Source of the DNA: Rhodoferax sp.
GTDB lineage: Bacteria > Pseudomonadota > Gammaproteobacteria > Burkholderiales > Burkholderiaceae_C
Direction: 5' to 3'
DNA: 34,259 nucleotides
NCBI GenBank assembly: GCA_031291295.1
Contig: JARLJI010000199.1
Location: forward strand, 1 to 34,259
How positions within the stretch are numbered: position 1 is the stretch's first letter; the number at the start of each line of letters is the position of its first letter. A program made the position numbers and the translations under genes. The notes under the pieces are model-generated. The model was not told the DNA's origin and made no database searches. It saw nothing but the letters and a program-made list of their open reading frames with translations. Below, piece by piece: positions 1 through 8,178 of this stretch.

Positions 1-101
1 ACCACCACCGACTGCTGGAGCCCATCGGATACATTCCCCCTGCCGAAGCTGAAGACAACTACTATCGGCAATTAACCAGTCAGGCCGTCATGTCGGTCTG
101 A
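1..101 (+). CDS. IS3-family transposase (OrfB), C-terminal fragment
   Basis: The frame beginning at base 3 is open to a TGA at 99-101 and encodes about 32 residues. It starts HHRLLEPIGYIPPAEAE and continues with an N-Y-Y-R-Q motif. This tail is typical of IS3-family OrfB integrases, just after the DDE catalytic core. The rest of the gene lies beyond the left edge of the window. The stop is followed 39 bases later by the terminal inverted repeat of the element, as expected for the right end of an IS3-type insertion. The family call rests on recalled motif similarity; the exact IS name cannot be given. Confidence 0.8.
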   Translation, partial: HHRLLEPIGYIPPAEAEDNYYRQLTSQAVMSV

Positions 102-140
102 CTTAACCCAACGGGCCTCCTCGATAGCCGGGGCGATTCA
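1..140 (+). mobile_element. Right end of an IS3-family insertion sequence
   Basis: After the transposase stop at 101 the sequence runs into CGATAGCCGGGGCGATTCA, ending at 140. Read on the minus strand the terminus is TGAATCGCCCCGGCTATCG. IS3-group elements end in 5'-TGA...TCA-3', and TGAAYCGCCCC-type termini are common among them. This places the IS boundary at 140, with chromosomal DNA from 141. The left end and target duplication are outside the window, so the boundary is inferred from one side only. Confidence 0.7.
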
Positions 141-145
141 TTCTG

Positions 146-472
146 GTGCTCAACCCCCATGCGCCGTTAAGCAAAGAGGACTTCGCAGGTCTCAGCGCTG
201 CCGTCGATTCTTATCTTTCCGACCACGCCAAACTCCACGGCGTGTTGATTCATTCGAAGGGATTTCCCGGATGGGAGAACTTCGGGGGATTCACCGCGCA
301 CATGCACTTTGTTCGCGAGCACCATAAGAAGGTCGAACGCGTGGCCGTCGTGACGGACAGCCAGTTCGCCGGCATGGCCGAATCGCTTGGCAAGCACTTT
401 ACGTCGGCTGAAGTAAGGCACTTCCCATTTTCCGACGACGTGAAGGCGTTGGACTGGTTGAAAACCGCGTAA
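146..472 (+). pseudogene. SpoIIAA/STAS-like protein, 5' end removed by the IS
   Basis: The 108-residue reading frame resembles the SpoIIAA-like family (Pfam SpoIIAA-like): a GVLIHSKGFPGWENFGGF core, then a R-x-H-H-K-K-V-E-R-V-A-V-V-T-D segment and an EVRHFPF strand. Family members are usually about 120-125 residues with an N-terminal beta strand. Here the frame is open upstream to a stop at 125-127 that lies inside the IS terminus. The only available start is a GTG at 146, six bases after the IS edge, with no clear ribosome site. I infer that the IS removed the promoter and the first 10-20 codons. Function in this family is poorly defined (small STAS-fold cytosolic protein). A short functional product remains possible. 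Confidence 0.65.
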
Positions 473-582
473 CGTCAACATGGGGGGTGAAGACCTTAGG
501 CTGCTGGAAGCTGTGATGCGCTCGCCACGTACGAGGTCCCATTATCGGCAGCGTCGGTGGCCCCGCTGGCAAGGCTGCACAA

Positions 583-3500
583 TCACTCCCCCCAGCTCTC
601 GGCCATCGCCTGCACCTGTTCCAGCACCAGCTCCACGGCCGCATCCTGGCCGTCCGGCGGGTACTTGTACTTGCGCAGGATGCGCTTGACCATCAGGCGC
701 AGCTTGGCGCGCACGCTCTCGCGCTGCGACCAGTCGACACTCAGGTTCTGGCGCAGGCTAGTCGTCAGCTCGTGGGCGATTTTCTTGAGGGTGTCGTCGG
801 TCAGCTCGCGCACGGCCGATTCGTTGTTGGCCAGCGCGTCGTAAAAGCGCACCTCGTCCTCGGTGAGGCCCAGCGTCTCCCCGCGCGATGCCGCCTCGCG
901 AAACTTCCTGGCCATCTGGATCAGCTCTTCCATCACCTGCGCGGTCTCGATGGATCGGTTCTGGTAGCGCTGGATCACGCCCGCCAGCATCTCCGAGAAC
1001 TTGCGGTCCTGCACCACGTTGCCGGCAAAGCGGCTCTTGATCTCGCCCTCCAACAGCCGCTCCAGCAGCTCCACCGCCAGGTTCTTCTCGGGCAGGCTGC
1101 GCACCTGGGCCAGAAACTCGTCATCAAGCAGGCCGATATTGGGTTTGTCGAGACCGACGGCGTCGAAGATGTCGACCACGCTCTCGGACACCACCGCCTG
1201 GCCGATGATCTGGCGGATTGCCAGCTCGCGCTGCTCGTCGGTGCGCTTCTTCGCCGTCAGTTCCTTCTTGGTCAGGATCACCTTCACGCCCTGCAGGAAG
1301 GCGACTTCTTCCCGCACCGCCTTGGCCTCATCGAGCGTGCAGCACAGCGTGAACGCCTGACTCATGGCCAGCGCGATGTCGGCAAAGCGCTTCTTGCCGT
1401 CCTTGAGGCCCAGCACATGGTTGGCGGCGCCGGCCAGCGTTCGGTGGCCGCCGGTCAAAAAGCCGCTGTAGTCGAAGCCGTGCAGCAGGGCGCGCAGCAC
1501 GTCCATCTTTTCCATCAGCACGCTGTAGGCCTCGTGCGCGTCCACCGTGGGACGGCCTCGGCCCTTGGACTGGGTGTATTCCTTCATGGCGGCTTTCAGC
1601 TCGTTGCCGATGCCGATGTAGTCCACCACCAGGCCGCCCTGCTTGTCCTTGAATACCCGGTTGACCCGCGCAATCGCCTGCATCAAGTTGTGGCCCTTCA
1701 TGGGCTTGTCCACATACAGCGTGTGCACGCAGGGCGCGTCGAAACCAGTCAGCCACATGTCGCGCACGATCACCAGACGCAGCGGGTCGGTGGGGTCCTT
1801 GAAGCGCTTTTCGAGCCGCTTCTTGGTCTGCGCACTGTAGATGTGCGGACGCAAGAGGGCCTTGTCGCTGGCGGAGCCGGTCATGATGACCTTGATGGCG
1901 CCCTTCTCGGGGTCCGCGTCATGCCAATCGGGGCGCAGCCGCACGATCTCGTTGTACAGGTGCACGCAGATATCGCGGCTCATGGCGACCACCATGGCTT
2001 TCCCGCTCTGGGCCTTGTTGCGCTCCTCGAAGTGCGCCACCAGGTCCGCCGCCACGCTGGCCACGCGGGGTTCGGCACCGACCACTTTCTCCAGCGCGGC
2101 CCAGCGCGTCTTGAGTTGGGACTGGGTGGTTTCCTCCTCGTCCTCGGCCAGTTCGTCCACCTCGTCGTCGAGCTGCGCCAGGTCCGCCTCCTTCAGGCTC
2201 AGCTTGGCCAGGCGCGACTCGTAGTAGATCGCGACCGTGGCACCGTCCTCGCGAGACTGCTGCATGTCATAAACATGGATGTAGTCGCCGAACACGGCGC
2301 GGGTGTCGCGGTCAGTGCTGCTGACCGGCGTGCCGGTGAAGGCCACGAAGGTCGCATGCGGCAGTGCATCGCGCAGGTGCTGCGCGTAACCGGCCTGGTA
2401 GCGCTCCACGGCATACGCCGGCGGCGCCAACTCGGCGCGGTGCGGCGTCACGGCGCCATCGCCGGTTGCTACAGGACTGATAGCTACTTGCGCTCGTCCC
2501 GCCTGGGCTAGAGGCACTTTTCGTGTCTTAAGTCTGGCCTCGAAGCCATACTGTGTGCGGTGCGCCTCGTCGGCGATCACCACGATGTTGTGGCGATCGG
2601 ACAGCACCGGATACGTATCCTCGTCCTCGCCCGGCATGAACTTCTGGATGGTGGCGAAGACGATGCCGCCGGAGGGCCGGTTCGCCAGCAGTGTGCGCAG
2701 CTCCTGGCGCGTGCGCGCCTGCACCGGCTGCTCGCGCAGCAGATCCTGCGCCAGGCTGAACACGCCGAACAACTGGCCGTCCAGGTCGTTCCGGTCGGTG
2801 ATGACCACGATGGTCGGGTTCTCCATCGCCGGCTCGCGCATCACGCGCGCCGCAAAGCAGGTCATGGTGATGCTCTTGCCGCTGCCCTGCGTGTGCCAGA
2901 CCACGCCGCCCTTCTGGCTGCCGCCCGGTTGTGAGGCGGCCACCACCTGCGCAATGGCGGCACGCACCGCGTGGAACTGGTGGTAGCCCGCGATCTTCTT
3001 GACGATGCCGCCGTCGTCCTCGAACAGCACGAAGTAGCGCAGGTAGTCCAGCAGGTACGGCGGCGCCAGCACGCCGCGCACCAGGGTTTGCAGCTCATTG
3101 AACTCGCCCAGTGGGTCCAGCGTCGCGCCGTCAATCGTGCGCCAGGCCATGAAGCGCTCGGCGTTGGCCGATAGAGAACCCAGCAGCGCCTCGGTGCCGT
3201 CCGTGATGACCAGGATCTCGTTGGTCTGGAACACGTCGGGGATTTGCTCTTGGTAGGTCTGGAGCTGGTCGTAGGCCTTCCACACATCGGCGTTCAGGTC
3301 GGCGGGGTTCTTGAGCTCCAGCACCACCAGCGGCAGGCCGTTGACGAACAGGATGATGTCGGGCCGGCGCGTGTGGTGCGGGCCGCGGATCGAGAACTGG
3401 TTCACAGCCAGCCAGTCGTTGGCCTCGGGCTGCGCCCAGTCCATCAGCCGCACGTAGTCGCCCCGGGTTTCGCCGCCCACCTGGTATTGCACTGGCACGC

Positions 3501-3777
3501 CGGCCACCAGCAGGCGGTGGAAGTGCCGGTTGGCCGTCAGCAATGCCGGAGTGCCGAGGTCCAGCACTTGTTTGAGGGCATCCTCGCGGGCAGCGGTGGG
3601 AATGTCGGGATTGAGCTTGTGGATGGCCTCGCGCAGGCGAAACGGCAGGATGACCTGGCGGTAGCCGGCCCGCTCGGGTGTCGCGCCGTCGTGGGCGATG
3701 TCGGGGCCGTAGCGGTGGGTGTAGCCCACGTCTTGCAGCCAGCCGAGCGTTTCCTGTTCGAGTTGGTCTTCGGTCAT
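583..3777 (-). CDS. hsdR: Type I restriction enzyme, R subunit (HsdR)
   Basis: This 1064-residue protein is the motor and nuclease subunit of a type I restriction complex. The start is ATG at 3777, seven bases after an AGGGAG ribosome site. The N-terminal nuclease domain shows D140 and E154-L-K156 (the PD-ExK pattern). The SF2 helicase shows Walker A GSGKS at 298-302, DEAH at 403-406 and TGTP at 481-484. Length is normal for HsdR, but residues about 418-462 form a poorly conserved insertion between the DEAH and TGTP motifs, partly encoded by a dispersed repeat (2466-2521). It follows the DUF3800 gene on the same strand after a 139-base gap. No hsdM was found in the window, so the enzyme may lack its methylase partner. 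No frameshift is visible. Confidence 0.95.
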   Translation of the reverse strand: MTEDQLEQETLGWLQDVGYTHRYGPDIAHDGATPERAGYRQVILPFRLREAIHKLNPDIPTAAREDALKQVLDLGTPALLTANRHFHRLLVAGVPVQYQVGGETRGDYVRLMDWAQPEANDWLAVNQFSIRGPHHTRRPDIILFVNGLPLVVLELKNPADLNADVWKAYDQLQTYQEQIPDVFQTNEILVITDGTEALLGSLSANAERFMAWRTIDGATLDPLGEFNELQTLVRGVLAPPYLLDYLRYFVLFEDDGGIVKKIAGYHQFHAVRAAIAQVVAASQPGGSQKGGVVWHTQGSGKSITMTCFAARVMREPAMENPTIVVITDRNDLDGQLFGVFSLAQDLLREQPVQARTRQELRTLLANRPSGGIVFATIQKFMPGEDEDTYPVLSDRHNIVVIADEAHRTQYGFEARLKTRKVPLAQAGRAQVAISPVATGDGAVTPHRAELAPPAYAVERYQAGYAQHLRDALPHATFVAFTGTPVSSTDRDTRAVFGDYIHVYDMQQSREDGATVAIYYESRLAKLSLKEADLAQLDDEVDELAEDEEETTQSQLKTRWAALEKVVGAEPRVASVAADLVAHFEERNKAQSGKAMVVAMSRDICVHLYNEIVRLRPDWHDADPEKGAIKVIMTGSASDKALLRPHIYSAQTKKRLEKRFKDPTDPLRLVIVRDMWLTGFDAPCVHTLYVDKPMKGHNLMQAIARVNRVFKDKQGGLVVDYIGIGNELKAAMKEYTQSKGRGRPTVDAHEAYSVLMEKMDVLRALLHGFDYSGFLTGGHRTLAGAANHVLGLKDGKKRFADIALAMSQAFTLCCTLDEAKAVREEVAFLQGVKVILTKKELTAKKRTDEQRELAIRQIIGQAVVSESVVDIFDAVGLDKPNIGLLDDEFLAQVRSLPEKNLAVELLERLLEGEIKSRFAGNVVQDRKFSEMLAGVIQRYQNRSIETAQVMEELIQMARKFREAASRGETLGLTEDEVRFYDALANNESAVRELTDDTLKKIAHELTTSLRQNLSVDWSQRESVRAKLRLMVKRILRKYKYPPDGQDAAVELVLEQVQAMAESWGE
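2466..2521 (+). repeat. Dispersed repeat copy 1, inside hsdR
   Basis: The segment reads TTGCTACAGGACTGATAGCT, then ACTTGCGC, and ends GGGCTAGAGGCACTTTT. It matches copies at 22067-22124 (same strand) and 27327-27389 (opposite strand) in a shared order: GCTA near the start, TGATAGCT-like centre, GGGCTA, then a T-run. It encodes about residues 419-437 of HsdR without breaking the frame. I recall similar AGCTATCAAA-type repeats scattered through Comamonadaceae genomes; that is memory, not a search. Confidence 0.65.
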
Positions 3778-3805
3778 TGAGTCTCCCTGCCGCCCCTGAA
3801 CCCTG

Positions 3806-3836
3806 CAGCCGGCTTCCTGCACGTGTCGGCCGGCTG
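3806..3836 (-). promoter_or_regulatory. Inverted repeat in the hsdR leader
   Basis: CAGCCGGC at 3806-3813 pairs exactly with GCCGGCTG at 3829-3836, leaving a 15-base loop. It lies 29-59 bases upstream of the hsdR ATG, just above the ribosome site. It could be an mRNA hairpin that tunes HsdR translation or an operator. The pairing is seen; the role is a guess. Confidence 0.4.
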
Positions 3837-3880
3837 TGCTATCCTATTGGCAAAGGACTGGGGATTCTCGGTCGACAACT

Positions 3881-3912
3881 GGCTCCGGCGTATGTCGGGG
3901 CCTTTTGTTTTT
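3881..3912 (+). terminator. Rho-independent terminator on the plus strand, antisense to the hsdR leader
   Basis: GGCTCCG (3881-3887) pairs with CGGGGCC (3896-3902), with one G-U pair, around an 8-base loop. TTTTGTTTTT follows at 3903-3912. Genes on both sides are on the minus strand, so this terminator faces the wrong way for them and implies a plus-strand transcript ending here. A possible -10 (TATCCT) at 3840-3845 would give a short RNA of about 60 bases; the matching -35 is weak. Confidence 0.5.
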
Positions 3913-3916
3913 GGAC

Positions 3917-4693
3917 TCACGGAAAGCACTTCAGCCCCCAACCCGCAAACCGCCCGTTTCGCTGCAAAAGCTTGGGCTTGACCGCGTCAAATGCGCGGTT
4001 GGGTTGCCCCGGTTTCAACACCGATAGCCCGATAGGCCGGGCCACCAGGTCCGCGAGCTGCAGTCCAGCCGAGTTGGATTTCTTGTCGGCAAACACCACT
4101 TCGAAGTTCCATCGCTCGGTCTTGAAGTTGGCGCCCGCGCAGATGCGCCGAAACTCCAGCTCCAGGTCGTCATCTTCATTTTTGCCACGCTTTTCCACCA
4201 CAACATGCACCGACGGATTGACCGGCATCGCCATCTGGCTGGCAGGCCCGTCTTGCCAGACCCCCCGCTGCACCAGCAGACCGCGCACCCGCTCCAGGCC
4301 GAAACCCAAAGCCAGGTTATAAGGGTCGGCCGGCGTTTTGTATTTCGCCTTGTGCCGAGCCTTGTCGATCACCACGCATACCAGATCAAAGGGCGCGGCT
4401 TCGATCAACGTGGTCAATTCGCCCATAAAGGCGGCTTTCAGTGCCGGCGTCTTCAAGAATGCGAAATCACCCAGATCCTTGCGGATGTCCCGCTCATGCA
4501 GGATCACCTGGTCATGGCCGAAATGCTGAAACTTGAATTGCTGCAGCGCGGGCGCAATCTGGCCGGTGTAGTCGCTTTTCTTGACGATGAAGAACGCCAG
4601 CACGAACAACGGATAGTGCGGGTCGATATTGCCCATGCCGGGCGAACCGCTCTCGTCCACGAACACCATGTAATCGGCAAAAGGGGTTGTCAT
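3917..4693 (-). CDS. DUF3800 domain protein
   Basis: A 258-residue protein with the marks of the DUF3800 family: an N-terminal FVDESG (acidic D13, E14), a central HERDIRK motif, and a C-terminal SAGLQLADLVA segment near residues 208-218. The family has a predicted RNase H-like fold with conserved acidic residues and often sits in defence islands; its biochemical activity is unproven. The ATG overlaps the hsdS stop (ATGA at 4690-4693), so the two are translationally coupled. It lies between hsdS and hsdR, a common position for accessory genes in type I loci. The gene is intact and family length is normal. Whether it modifies restriction or acts alone cannot be told from sequence. Confidence 0.85.
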   Translation of the reverse strand: MTTPFADYMVFVDESGSPGMGNIDPHYPLFVLAFFIVKKSDYTGQIAPALQQFKFQHFGHDQVILHERDIRKDLGDFAFLKTPALKAAFMGELTTLIEAAPFDLVCVVIDKARHKAKYKTPADPYNLALGFGLERVRGLLVQRGVWQDGPASQMAMPVNPSVHVVVEKRGKNEDDDLELEFRRICAGANFKTERWNFEVVFADKKSNSAGLQLADLVARPIGLSVLKPGQPNRAFDAVKPKLLQRNGRFAGWGLKCFP

Positions 4694-6036
4694 GCGAACT
4701 CCTCTGCATTGGCCAATCGCAGCTGGCCCGAGATCAGGCGCGGGAGCAGGGTGTCGCGCAGGGTGGCGAGGGTTTCCGCCATCGACGAATTGCGGCTTCG
4801 CTGGGCTTCGGTCACCGAGATGACCTCGTCAAACGCAGTTAACAGCGCGTCCGGCGGATGCAGTATGGGGACGGAGCCCAGAATCCCTGTATTGATATTC
4901 GGCATGGTGGCACCCACGGCATGTTGAACCAACCATGTTCGCGCCTGCGGTGCATCCAATGCCATCGACAAAAAAGTTGATGACAACCAGTTTTTCCCCG
5001 GACGTAGCAGTAGGCATCCCGTTCCGCAAAGCCACCCAGCCTCTCGCTCGGTGATCAGTGCGTGGCGCTCCACATCGCCTCGACGGCTGAAAACAATATC
5101 TCCTGCAACGAGCTTGTGCCTTGAAAGGCGTTCCGCGTCCACTGGACGAACCCTCGCCACGGAATCCGTTGCTACTCTGCGATCTTTAATATCTTTGGGC
5201 ATGACAACCGGAACGCCAGACTCGACATAGTCCGATGCGTGCAGTTGGCTTCCGAATGGTCCGGTTTGGAGACTGCCAACATAGTCGATCGTAATGCGGG
5301 CCAAAGTGCTTGGCCGCCATCCCCTCGGCACCAACCCCAGCTCCGACTCCTCGAATCCATCCGGAAACAGCACCGCCGTGGCCTCGTCCATGCCTTCGGG
5401 GGCGCGGCCTTCCATCTTGGCGCGCACCGGGTCGAAATCGACAAACCACGACTTGAACAGCGTCTGGGCGATGGCTTCGAGTGTGGCGTTGGTTCCGCGC
5501 AGGAGGGTAATGCGGTCGTCGAGGGCCGACAAAGTATCGGCAATACCCAGTTGAATCCCAATTGGAGGACAAGGAATTTTGAAATCCTCGATCATCGACT
5601 TCGTTAAGGCATTGCGTGTTGCTCCCGCAGCCGCCAGGCTCAACATCAAATCTTGTTGATAGTCCGATGCCAAAAAATAGCGAACAAATCGACTATCGAA
5701 TACCGAGGGCTTTGGTCTAATGATCGCTACATGTTGATTCACACGGGCTGGCAAGTATTGGGAGATCGCGAGACAAACACGAGCCACGGAATCGCCCGTA
5801 ATGTTCAGCAGCACATCGCCAGCCTCGACAGTCACGCCATCAAGCCTCTTGGCTTGTTCGTTGCCAATGAATGCAAGTCCGCTCGGTTTGAAGCCATCGT
5901 TGTAGACATTCTGACTTCTGATCAACGTGAATGGGCCGTGTTCCAAATAGGCATCTTTGCCGCCAGTTGGTGTCGAGCCGCTACCGATTTTTAAGCAGTG
6001 GTCGCCGAGTCGATTCCAGTCCCACTCAGAACTCAT
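4690..6036 (-). CDS. hsdS: Type I restriction enzyme, specificity subunit (HsdS)
   Basis: This 448-residue subunit recognises the two halves of the target DNA. It has the two-repeat HsdS layout. Target recognition domain 1 (about 1-150) starts with a GDHCLKIGSGSTPTGG segment. A conserved helical spacer follows (about 155-230), with TLSALDDRITLLRGTN and LFKSWFVDFDPVRAK. Target recognition domain 2 spans about 240-385. The distal conserved helices end in LRDTLLPRLISGQL. Both halves look intact. The start overlaps the upstream HELAH-motif gene by 11 bases and the stop overlaps the DUF3800 start. The usual partner HsdM is absent from the window, so without a methylase elsewhere in the genome this subunit would have nothing to assemble with except HsdR. 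Confidence 0.95.
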   Translation of the reverse strand: MSSEWDWNRLGDHCLKIGSGSTPTGGKDAYLEHGPFTLIRSQNVYNDGFKPSGLAFIGNEQAKRLDGVTVEAGDVLLNITGDSVARVCLAISQYLPARVNQHVAIIRPKPSVFDSRFVRYFLASDYQQDLMLSLAAAGATRNALTKSMIEDFKIPCPPIGIQLGIADTLSALDDRITLLRGTNATLEAIAQTLFKSWFVDFDPVRAKMEGRAPEGMDEATAVLFPDGFEESELGLVPRGWRPSTLARITIDYVGSLQTGPFGSQLHASDYVESGVPVVMPKDIKDRRVATDSVARVRPVDAERLSRHKLVAGDIVFSRRGDVERHALITEREAGWLCGTGCLLLRPGKNWLSSTFLSMALDAPQARTWLVQHAVGATMPNINTGILGSVPILHPPDALLTAFDEVISVTEAQRSRNSSMAETLATLRDTLLPRLISGQLRLANAEEFA

Positions 6037-6928
6037 ATCGCTTCGAACTGTCTGTGGCTTCGTTCACTCGCTTGATGAAGTCGCTGAGGTGAGTGATGTC
6101 CCAGGCGGCATTCTTTGCGCCTTCGATGGCCCTCGCGCGATCCGGCGATTGCAGTTGCTTGAGTAGCCCCTTGCGCGGCGGCGAGTTGGGCGCGAAATAG
6201 ATGCAAGCCAGCATGGCGGCGGGTCCGGCCACGATGAAGTCCCGGTGCATCCAATCCAGTAATGCCAGCATGCGGTCCAGGTGGGGAAGCCCGGCGAGTT
6301 CGAGCTCGCCAATTTTTAAGGTCACGATGTAGTTGCGACGCCATCGCCTGATGGGCTTCGCGAGATCCAGATCGCCAATGGACGACAGCGGCGCCACTTC
6401 GATTAAGCGTTCGGCGCGGCCGAGGGCCAAGTCCATCAGCGCGTAGGCGTCGCCATTGTCAGCCCGGCGAAGCCACGCGAGCTCTTCGTTGGCGACGCCG
6501 TTGCCCTGTTTGTGAGCGAGCTCATGGAAGGCGATGGAAGGCTCGACTTCGACGTCGAGAAAATGCGCGAACGCCAGAAGCGCCGCTACCGGCCGAAGCG
6601 ACTCGTCAACGCCCGCCCCTTTGGCGATTTGGGCGAAGCGGGACGCGATGTTGCGATCGGGAAGCAGGATGGTCTTGATATCCTCGAAGTGCTTTTCATA
6701 GATGAACCCGTCCGGGTGGCATAAGCCCACTGGCGGCGTGATGTAGCCGGAGGTCAGGACATCCGCGCCTTCGAGGAGCTCAGCAAGCTTCAACAGGTCG
6801 GGATAGGGGAAGTTCGGAGGGAGAAAAACAGCGCCTTCGACGTCTTCGCCTCTTTCAGCGACAAGCGCGGAGAAGCCATCGCCGAACTTGAAAGACCGCT
6901 GGGTCATGTCAATATTGGGCACCGCCAT
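6026..6928 (-). CDS. Uncharacterised protein with an HELAH motif, in the hsd operon
   Basis: I do not recognise the family. From the ATG at 6928 it is 300 residues; an alternative TTG at 6952 has a better ribosome site (AGGA, five bases upstream) and adds eight residues. It is soluble, with no signal peptide or membrane segment. Residues 135-139 are HELAH, matching the HExxH zinc-peptidase pattern, in a AFHELAHKQGNG context followed by a ANEELAW helix. A conserved third metal ligand is not obvious, so protease activity is only a possibility. The gene begins 54 bases (31 from the TTG) after the inverted PIN-gene 3' end and overlaps hsdS by 11 bases. It is therefore part of the same operon and probably defence related. 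Confidence 0.7.
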   Translation of the reverse strand: MAVPNIDMTQRSFKFGDGFSALVAERGEDVEGAVFLPPNFPYPDLLKLAELLEGADVLTSGYITPPVGLCHPDGFIYEKHFEDIKTILLPDRNIASRFAQIAKGAGVDESLRPVAALLAFAHFLDVEVEPSIAFHELAHKQGNGVANEELAWLRRADNGDAYALMDLALGRAERLIEVAPLSSIGDLDLAKPIRRWRRNYIVTLKIGELELAGLPHLDRMLALLDWMHRDFIVAGPAAMLACIYFAPNSPPRKGLLKQLQSPDRARAIEGAKNAAWDITHLSDFIKRVNEATDSSKRYEF

Positions 6929-6982
6929 GCTTTCCCAGGATGTGACGGTCAAGGGTTTCCTGCGATATTGACATTTCGACCA

Positions 6983-7156
6983 TCATGGCGCTGCGTTGAG
7001 CCTGCATTGCAAGGCCATTTCATAGGCCGTCTCGAAATGCGGGGCGAGGGGCCCCTCCATAGCCTCGTGCTGGGCGATGACGGTGCCCTTGTCTGAATCA
7101 CCCAGGCGTCCTTTGAAGATCAGCCAGGAGAAGAGGTGTGGTGTGGTCTGGGTATG
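6983..7156 (-). pseudogene. Detached C-terminal part of the PIN-domain gene
   Basis: On the minus strand this segment encodes 57 residues beginning HTQTTPHLFSWLIFKGRLGD and ending CRLNAAP with a stop at 6983-6985. It has no start codon of its own. It continues the PIN gene that breaks off at 9709: joining ...ARKLSEDSGH (residue 133) to this H restores a PIN-like C-terminus of 189 residues. Immediately outside the joint the two sites share GCCAT then CCC, with one mismatch between. The stop lies just upstream of the HELAH-motif gene on the same strand, fitting an ancestral operon. The continuity is an inference from reading frame and motif logic. Confidence 0.6.
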
Positions 7157-7202
7157 GCACAGTGCCTGAGAACTGTCACACGAAAGGTAGGATCGGACCG
7201 CT

Positions 7203-8105
7203 ATGAAAATAACTGAGTTGACACGTCGGGACATCATCGACTCCATCGCCTCGGAGACGGCCAGTTGGGCTGGCCGTCTCGAAGAGGCCGAATTCCTGGG
7301 CCGGTTGTTCGATCTCCAAAAGCTGCCATCCACAGACAGCCGCTTCAGAGACGCGGCGGGCGACATCTGGCAGCATCGCGTCAACAATAACGACTGGGAT
7401 GCCGACTGGGTATTCCATGACCACCGGTTCAACTTGGCGCACGGAGACGACGACACGTTCCTCCGTTTTCTTTGCGAAATGCTGCATCCAGTTGTCCGGC
7501 CCGACGCGACCGAGGCCGAGCGGCTGCGCCAAATGTTCAACCAATTTCTCCGCAACGATGGCTTCGAGCTTGCCGAGCGCACGCGCATCTCTGGCCGCCC
7601 CGTGTATGTCGGGCGCTTCATTGGCATTGGGCAGACACCAGGCTTGGCGTCGGCCCGCGAGACACTGGCTGGAACCGATCCCGGATATGTCACCCAGCAG
7701 ATCACGCGCATGGAGTTGGCTGTTGGAAACGATCCCAGCCTCGCCATCGGCACGGCCAAAGAACTCGTAGAGACCTGCTGCAAGACGATCTTGACCGCTC
7801 GCAGCATCGAATTCTCGAAGAACGCCGACATTCCCGAGCTCGTGAAGCTCACGGCCAAAGAACTGGATCTGACGCCCGCAAACATCCCCGAGCAAGCCAA
7901 GGCCAGCGAGACCATCAAACGGCTGCTGAGCAACCTCGCCAGCATTACGCAAGGCGTCGCGGAACTGCGCAACCACTACGGCACCGGACACGGCAAGGCA
8001 GCGGGCGCCAAAGGCTTGCAGCCTCGGCACGCCAAACTCGCCGTCGGCGCCGCCTCGACGCTCGCAGTGTTTCTGGCAGAGACCCACAATGAACGCGGCA
8101 ACTGA
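7203..8105 (+). CDS. Abortive infection protein, AbiJ/Abi_C type
   Basis: A 300-residue cytosolic protein. The N-terminal half (LTRRDIIDSI, AAGDIWQHRVNN, FLRFLCEMLHPVVRP, and RISGRPVY near 128-135) resembles AbiJ-type N-terminal domains. The C-terminal half (about 165-290) is an Abi_C domain, with ELRNHYGTGHGK as the conserved RN...G-GHG motif of HEPN-like RNases. By family knowledge it would kill or arrest an infected cell; this activity is not shown for this protein. The start is ATG at 7203 after AGGTAGGA. It reads away from the hsd genes, apparently because of an inversion that placed it on the plus strand. Only 47 bases separate it from the presumed breakpoint, so its original promoter may have been lost. 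The XRE/ImmA gene follows after 73 bases. Confidence 0.85.
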   Translation: MKITELTRRDIIDSIASETASWAGRLEEAEFLGRLFDLQKLPSTDSRFRDAAGDIWQHRVNNNDWDADWVFHDHRFNLAHGDDDTFLRFLCEMLHPVVRPDATEAERLRQMFNQFLRNDGFELAERTRISGRPVYVGRFIGIGQTPGLASARETLAGTDPGYVTQQITRMELAVGNDPSLAIGTAKELVETCCKTILTARSIEFSKNADIPELVKLTAKELDLTPANIPEQAKASETIKRLLSNLASITQGVAELRNHYGTGHGKAAGAKGLQPRHAKLAVGAASTLAVFLAETHNERGN

Positions 8106-8178
8106 CCTCGTCGCCAATCCTGGCGCCGTGAAAGCTGAAACAGAGGCGGCGGCGCACGGCCGCCTATGATGGATATCC

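Noticed and set aside
772..2511. Long open frame of 579 codons on the plus strand inside hsdR
   Set aside because: It is an antisense shadow of a GC-rich gene, rich in His, Leu, Gln and Arg with no family features.
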